Assembly: GCA_948585895.1 (NCBI GenBank)
Contig: CAPBNZ010000029.1
Coordinates: 1 to 21,346, forward strand
Direction of reading: 5' to 3'
Length of the DNA: 21,346 nucleotides
DNA from: an uncultured Clostridia bacterium
GTDB taxonomy: Bacteria; Bacillota; Clostridia; TANB77; CAG-508
How positions within the stretch are numbered: the stretch's first letter is position 1; each line of letters starts with the position of its first letter. The notes under the pieces are model-generated. The model made no database searches, had not been told where the DNA came from, and saw only the letters and a list, made by a program, of their open reading frames with translations. Both the position numbers and the translations under genes were made by a program. Of this stretch, positions 16,808-21,346 are shown piece after piece.

Positions 16808-19209
16808 ATGAAAGCAAGTATAGAGTGGTTAAAAGAATATAGCGATATAGATGTAGATAGTGTCAAATTAGGGGATATTTTGACAATGACAGGTTCTAAG
16901 GTTGAAACCATAGAACAATTGGGAAATGATATCAAAAATGTTGTAGTTGGAAAAATTATGGAGATTGAAAAGCATCCAGACGCTGATAAATTAGTGGTAA
17001 CAAAAGTAGATGTGGGGACAGAAAAAATACAAATTGTTACTGGTGCCAATAATATCAAAGTAGGAGATATTGTACCAATTGCAAAAGATGGATCTGAATT
17101 ACCAGGTGGAGTGAAAATAAAAAAAGGAAAATTAAGGGGAATGGATTCTTGTGGTATGATGTGTTCAGTTGGAGAATTGAATCTTAGTATTACAGATTAT
17201 CCAGGACAAATTGAGCATGGAATCATGATATTAGATAAAAAACTAGAAAAAGATTTAGGGAAAGATATTGTTAAAGTATTAAATTTAAAAGAAGATATAA
17301 TAGACTTTGAAATTACTTCAAATAGACCAGATTGTTTTTCAATAGAAGGTTTAGGGAGAGAAACAGCAGCCTCTTTAAATAAACCATTTAAAAATCCAAG
17401 AAAAAATATAGACGAATGGAAAATAGAAGATAAAGAAGAGATAGAAGGATTAAAAGTAGAAATTACGGCACCAGACTTATGTTATCGATATGTAGCAAGA
17501 ATGGTCAAAAATGTAAAAATTGAACCATCTCCAGAGTGGATGGTAAGAAGGTTAAAAGCCTGTGGTGTAAGAAGTATTAATAATATTGTAGATATTACAA
17601 ACTATGTTATGCTAGAGATGGGGCAACCAATGCATGCTTTTGACATCAATTCTATAGAAGGAAAACATATTACAGTAAGAAGAGCAAAAAAGATGAAAAA
17701 ATTACAACACTAGATGAGCAAGAAAGAGAATTAGACGAAAAAGATTTAGTTATAGCAGATAATAAAAAGGCAGTAGCAATAGCAGGTGTTATGGGAGGCT
17801 TAAATTCAGAAATAGAAGCAGATACCAAAACAGTAGTATTTGAATCTGCTGTATTCTATGGCGGAAGTGTTAGAAAAACAGCTAAAAAGGTAGGATTAAG
17901 AACAGAAGCCTCTTCACGATTTGAAAAAGGACTATCAGCAGAAAATGCCTTAAGAGCAGCAAATAGAGCAGTCGAATTAGTCGAACAAATTGGAGCAGGA
18001 GAAGCAGTAGAGGGAAAAATAGATGTTTATCCAACTAAGCAGAAGATCAATCAAATAAAATTAGATGTGTCAAAAATAAATAGTTTATTAGGAACGCATT
18101 TGTCAAAACAGGAAATATTAGACATATTAGAAAAATTGGATATAAAAGTAGAAAAGGATATGGTAATCGCACCATATTTTAGAATGGATTTAGAAGTTAT
18201 TGCAGATATAGCAGAAGAAATAGGACGTTTTTATGGATATGATAAATTAGGAACAACACTAATTAAAGCAGATACCACATTAGGAATTAGAAATAAAGAA
18301 CAAAATATTAAAAAGAAAGTAAAAGAAATATTGGTAAATAGTGGGCTTTCAGAGGTTTATACGTATGGATTTGTAAGTGAAAAAGATTTAGAGCTATCAA
18401 ATATAAGTGATGAGATAAGAAAATATGCAATTACAATACAAAATCCATTAAGTGATGAATACAAATTGATGAGGCCAACTACTGTACCAAGTATGATGCA
18501 AATATTAGCGATAAATGCGAACAAGAAAAATCAAAATGTAAAATTATTTGATGTATCTAGAAGTTATAAAAATGTAAAACAAGAAGTACAAAATGGAGAA
18601 GTGCCATTACAAGAGGAAATCTTAACAATTGGTATGTATAGTGAAGAAATCGATTTTTATGTACTAAAAGGAATGATAGAAAATATACTAGAAGCAATTC
18701 ATATAAACCATTATGAAGTAGAAAAAGAAACTCAAAATACTTCTTACCATCCAGGTAGATGTGCTAATATTAAAGTAGGAATAGATATAATAGCAACGTT
18801 AGGAGAAGTTCATCCAGAAGTATTAGATAATTATATGATTTCTAAAAGAGCTTATTTAGCAGAAATAAATATTACGAAATTAGTCAAATATGCAAGAGCC
18901 AATAAAAAATATACAGAAGTACCTAAGTTTCCGGCAGTAGAAAGAGATATTGCAGTTATTGTGGATGAAAAAGTAGAGGTTGGACAAATTGAAAAAATTG
19001 TAACAAAGAAAGCTAAAAAATTATTAGAAAGTATAGAGCTATTTGACATTTATCGTAATGAGAAATTGGGGGAAAATAGAAAAAGTATTGCTTATTCTTT
19101 AATTTTTAGAGATAAGAATAAGACTTTGAGTGATGAAGAAATTAATCATGTTATGGAAGCTATTATTTCTGAATTAGAAAAGGTTTTAGGGGCAGAATTA
19201 AGAAAATAG
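16808..19209 (+). CDS. pheT: Phenylalanine-tRNA ligase beta subunit, needs -1 frameshift at A AAA AAG
   Basis: The beta subunit of PheRS, carrying tRNA-binding and editing domains. ATG 16808 (MKASIEWLKEY) follows AAAGGAG. The EMAP-like tRNA-binding domain (about residues 40-150) has HPDADKLVVTKVDVG. The B3/B4 editing region, the B5 domain and the C-terminal anticodon-binding fold (VPKFPAVERDIAVIVDE) follow in order. The frame is broken at about residue 295. The original frame ends RRAKKMKKLQH at 17713, whereas the -1 frame reads on with KDEKITTLDEQE and IAGVMGG and stays open to 19209. Joining at A AAA AAG (17686-17692) aligns without a gap to the matching segment of Bacillus subtilis PheT and gives 800 residues, the normal length. 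Either a programmed -1 shift or one A missing from an A-run would explain it. Confidence 0.92.
17686..17692 (+). other. Candidate -1 slippery heptamer A AAA AAG in pheT
   Basis: In zero-frame phase the codons are GCA AAA AAG, the X XXY YYZ arrangement known from dnaX. After a -1 slip the next codon is GAT at 17692, which starts the frame encoding the rest of PheT. I see no downstream hairpin or well-placed upstream Shine-Dalgarno stimulator. A lost A in the run would give the same picture. Confidence 0.45.
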
Positions 19210-19219
19210 AAAAAAAGTA

Positions 19220-19248
19220 TGGACAAAATTAAAACAATGTAATATGAT
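19220..19248 (+). promoter_or_regulatory. Promoter of the 43-residue membrane peptide gene
   Basis: TGGACA (19220-19225), a 17-nt spacer and TATGAT (19243-19248) lie 40 nt before the small ORF. Confidence 0.7.
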
Positions 19249-19288
19249 AAGAATGTAAATAACAAAAGCAACAAAGGAGGAAATGAAA

Positions 19289-19420
19289 ATGGAAGAAGGA
19301 GCAAAAACAGGAACAAAAAAGAGATTATCTCCAGAAGCAACTGTATTATTAACAATAGGAAGTGTTGCACTTTTTACAGTAGTGTGTGGAGTGGTTCATT
19401 TTATTATTACAGTAATTTAA
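19289..19420 (+). CDS. Small single-span membrane protein (43 residues)
   Basis: A short gene with all the signs of expression: its own promoter, AAAGGAGG (19273-19280) 8 nt before ATG 19289, and a terminator 51 nt after the stop. An in-frame ATG at 19283 is too close to the ribosome binding site. The protein has a basic, hydrophilic N-terminus (MEEGAKTGTKKRLSPEA), then a hydrophobic helix from about residue 19 to the end, containing one Cys and one His. N-terminus in, C-terminus out or within the membrane is likely. I do not recognise the family. It could be a small membrane regulator, or a subunit similar in size to SecE, though it lacks a convincing SecE signature. Confidence 0.7.
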   Translation: MEEGAKTGTKKRLSPEATVLLTIGSVALFTVVCGVVHFIITVI

Positions 19421-19471
19421 TAAGATGAAAAAATATGCAAATAGTAAGTAAGCAGATAGACTAGAATTAAG

Positions 19472-19495
19472 AAAGACCTATTTTTAGGTCTTTTT
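19472..19495 (+). terminator. Intrinsic terminator after the small membrane gene
   Basis: AAAGACCTA (19472-19480), a TTTT loop and TAGGTCTTT (19485-19493), with the T-run continuing to 19495, form a 9-bp stem with U-tail. Confidence 0.9.
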
Positions 19496-19544
19496 AGGTT
19501 TAAGCGGAATGGTAGGATAAAACTGGATTTTTTTGTTAAATCTC

Positions 19545-19573
19545 TTGACAAAATCAAAAAAATGGTGTAAAGT
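19545..19573 (+). promoter_or_regulatory. Promoter of ylxM-ffh
   Basis: Consensus TTGACA (19545-19550), a 17-nt spacer and TAAAGT (19568-19573) lie 34 nt before ylxM. Confidence 0.8.
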
Positions 19574-19606
19574 ATATTAGCATTACAAAGAAAAGAGGTA
19601 GTTACT

Positions 19607-19954
19607 ATGGAGAAAAACGTAAAAATAAGTATGTTAAATGAATTCTATGGAAAACTATTAACTCAAAAACAATATGAAATCATAGATGACTACTATAATG
19701 ATGACTTGTCATTATCTGAAATAGCAGAAAATAATCAAATTACGAGACAAGCTGTTAGAGACATTTTGAAGAAGGGGGAGAAAAAACTTTTTCAGTATGA
19801 AGAAAAGTTGATGTTTATGAAAAGGATGTTGAATCAAGAAAAAAAAATCGAAAAGGTTTTATCGGAATTAACAAAAATTCAAAAAAATGATTCAGATAAA
19901 CAAATTGCAAGCATTTTGGAAAATATTAAAAAAGAGTTAAATTGTTTAATTTAA
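19607..19954 (+). CDS. ylxM: YlxM-family helix-turn-helix protein
   Basis: YlxM is a small conserved Gram-positive protein encoded just before ffh. It is associated with signal recognition particle function. ATG 19607 follows AAAGAGGTAG. The 115 residues include an N-terminal helix-turn-helix, with LTQKQYEIIDDYYNDDLSLSEIAENNQITRQAVRDIL resembling sigma-factor region 4, and a Lys/Glu-rich helical C-terminal half. The stop lies 13 nt before the ffh ATG, so the two are co-transcribed from the promoter at 19545. It is intact. Confidence 0.92.
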   Translation: MEKNVKISMLNEFYGKLLTQKQYEIIDDYYNDDLSLSEIAENNQITRQAVRDILKKGEKKLFQYEEKLMFMKRMLNQEKKIEKVLSELTKIQKNDSDKQIASILENIKKELNCLI

Positions 19955-19967
19955 GGGAGTGAAATAT

Positions 19968-21322
19968 ATGGCTTTTGAAGGACTATCTTCTAGATTACAA
20001 GAAATAACAAGAAAAATCAGAGGAAAAGCAAGAATAACAGAATCTGACCTAAAAGAAATGTTAAGAGAGGTAAAACTTGCACTTTTAGAAGCTGACGTTA
20101 ACTATAAAATTGTAAAAGATTTTGTAGCAACCATTCAAGAAAAAGCATTAGGGCAAGATGTTTTAAAATCATTAACACCAGGACAGCAAGTTATTAAGAT
20201 TGTAAAAGATGAATTAGTCGAACTGCTTCGGAGGAACAGAAAGCAGAATCAATTTCACACCAAATCCACCAACTGTAATTATGTTAGTAGGATTACAAGG
20301 GTCAGGAAAAACAACAACAGCGGGAAAATTAGCTAATTTATTAAGAAAGCAAGGGAAAAAGCCATTATTGGTAGCATGTGATATTTACCGACCAGCAGCA
20401 ATAAAGCAATTACAAGTAGTGGGAAAACAATTAAACATACCTGTATTTACAAATGAAAACTCTAAAGATGTGGTTCATATAGCAAAGCAAGCTATGTCAG
20501 CAGCAATATCTAAATTAAATGATGTTATCATCTTAGATACAGCAGGACGTTTGCATATCGATGAAGCTTTAATGGACGAACTAAAAAAACTAAAAATTAA
20601 TAGTAAACCACATGAAATATTATTGGTAGTAGACAGTATGACAGGTCAAGATGCAGTTAATGTAGCTGAAAAATTTAATGAAACTTTGCGGAATCGATGG
20701 TGTTGTCTTAACGAAATTAGATGGTGATACCAGAGGTGGAGCAGCTTTATCTGTCAAAAAAGTTACAGGAAAACCAATTAAATTTGCTGCCACAGGGGAA
20801 AAGTTAAGTGATATTGAAATATTTCACCCAGATAGAATGACACAAAGAATTTTAGGAATGGGAGATATTTTATCAGTCATTGAAAAAGCAGAAGAAGCAT
20901 TTGATTTGGAAGAAGCAGAAAAATTAGAAAAGCAATTAAAGAAAAAAGAGTTAGACTTAGACGATTATTTATTACAACTTAGACAAGTAAAAAAGATGGG
21001 GTCATTTTCTTCCTTATTAAAAATGATACCAGGAATGAATCAAATTAAAGATTTAAAAGTAGACGATAAAGAATTTATAAAAATAGAAGCCATTATTTGT
21101 TCTATGACTAAAAAAGAAAAAAGAAACACAAAACTTTTAAATGCTAGTCGAAGACAACGTATTGCAAAAGGTAGTGGAACAACAGTACAAGATATTAATA
21201 AATTCATTAAATCTTTTGAAATGACACAAAAAATGATGAAAAAGATGCAAAGTAATAAAGGTGGTATGAAGAAATTATTAAATGGTATAGATGAAAACAC
21301 CTTAAAAAACTTTAAAATATAA
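19968..21322 (+). CDS. ffh: Signal recognition particle protein Ffh, requires two +1 frameshifts at CGG codons
   Basis: Ffh binds signal peptides and 4.5S/6S RNA and targets ribosomes to the membrane. The start is ATG 19968 (MAFEGLSSRLQ), 8 nt after AAGGGAG; the GTG at 19959 lies inside that site. The N domain is in frame 1. After CTT CGG A (20226-20232) the frame moves +1 into the G domain: GGTESRINF, the P-loop GLQGSGKTTT (108-117 in the joined protein), DIYRPAAIKQL, DTAGRLH and DSMTGQDAVNVAEKFNETL. After TTG CGG A (20686-20692) it moves +1 again into GIDGVVLTKLDGDTRGG and the M domain with RIAKGSGTTVQDINKF and a Met-rich end. Skipping both C residues gives 450 residues, the usual length. 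Unshifted translation stops after 122 residues with no GTPase, which is implausible for a core gene with all motifs intact. Confidence 0.95.
20229..20232 (+). other. Candidate +1 recoding site CGGA, ffh site 1
   Basis: The zero frame reads GAA CTG CTT CGG AGG. Skipping C gives GAA CTG CTT GGA GGA ACA (E-L-L-G-G-T), matching the ELMGGE stretch of Bacillus subtilis Ffh. The shifted frame has a stop at 20215-20217, so the shift must occur after it. This pins the site to about a dozen bases. Confidence 0.78.
20689..20692 (+). other. Candidate +1 recoding site CGGA, ffh site 2
   Basis: The frame reads GAA ACT TTG CGG AAT. Skipping C gives GAA ACT TTG GGA ATC GAT (E-T-L-G-I-D), matching the EQLGLTGVVLTK stretch of Bacillus subtilis Ffh. 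The shifted frame has a stop at 20663-20665 and the old frame stops at 20725-20727, bounding the shift. Confidence 0.78.
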
Positions 21323-21346
21323 ATATGTTATTAAATTTTTAAGTTA

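Noticed and set aside
8144..20692. Random sequencing or assembly indels as the cause of the three +1 breaks
   Set aside because: None lies in a homopolymer. All three are an extra C before GGA, and all coincide with the only in-frame CGG codons. Error remains formally possible and raw reads should be checked, but the pattern is too specific for scattered error.
1..21346. CRISPR arrays, tRNA or rRNA genes, prophage or transposase genes
   Set aside because: No regularly spaced direct repeats, no tRNA cloverleaf I could recognise, and no integrase, transposase or phage structural protein among the open frames.

Overview
The window is a strongly AT-rich stretch of a low-GC Bacillota-type chromosome. 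whiA, ylxM-ffh, a Phe T-box leader, a sortase-type wall anchor and a FemAB-family enzyme place it there, most likely in an anaerobic, possibly uncultured Clostridia-like lineage. I cannot name the genus. All genes but one are on the + strand.

Layout: (1) 1-5 kb is envelope-related: an unknown secreted or membrane-anchored protein, a FemAB-type peptidoglycan aminoacyltransferase, alanine racemase coupled to a DUF1189-like membrane protein, then ftsH. (2) 7-10 kb holds prmC, whiA and hemW. (3) 10.3-13.5 kb holds recN with a clear promoter, then eno with a strong bidirectional terminator. (4) 13.6-15.0 kb, on the - strand, encodes a secreted von Willebrand A-domain protein with an LPKAG wall anchor. 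(5) 15.0-19.2 kb is a Phe T-box leader followed by pheS, an unknown 90-residue gene, and pheT. (6) 19.2-21.3 kb has a 43-residue membrane peptide in its own transcription unit, then ylxM-ffh, the signal recognition particle operon.

The main discovery is a recoding pattern. whiA and ffh, both core genes, are broken in the standard frame: whiA once and ffh twice. Every break is a +1 shift, and every break falls on an in-frame CGG codon followed by A. Skipping the C and reading GGA (Gly) restores the family sequence. By my hand scan these three are the only in-frame CGG codons in all the genes of the window, although the trinucleotide CGG occurs about 14 times out of frame in coding sequence. 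This suggests that CGG is an unassigned or unread codon that triggers +1 frameshifting, or that CGGA is read as a four-base glycine codon. Sporadic sequencing error does not explain it well. pheT is also interrupted, by a -1 shift exactly on the correctly phased slippery heptamer A AAA AAG. That one could equally be a homopolymer indel.

The second notable signal is a family of short non-coding elements (2452-2731, 6782-6940, 10035-10217). Each has long, near-perfect inverted arms private to that copy around a related core of roughly 90-100 bp. The third copy appears to have inserted into an older relative of itself.
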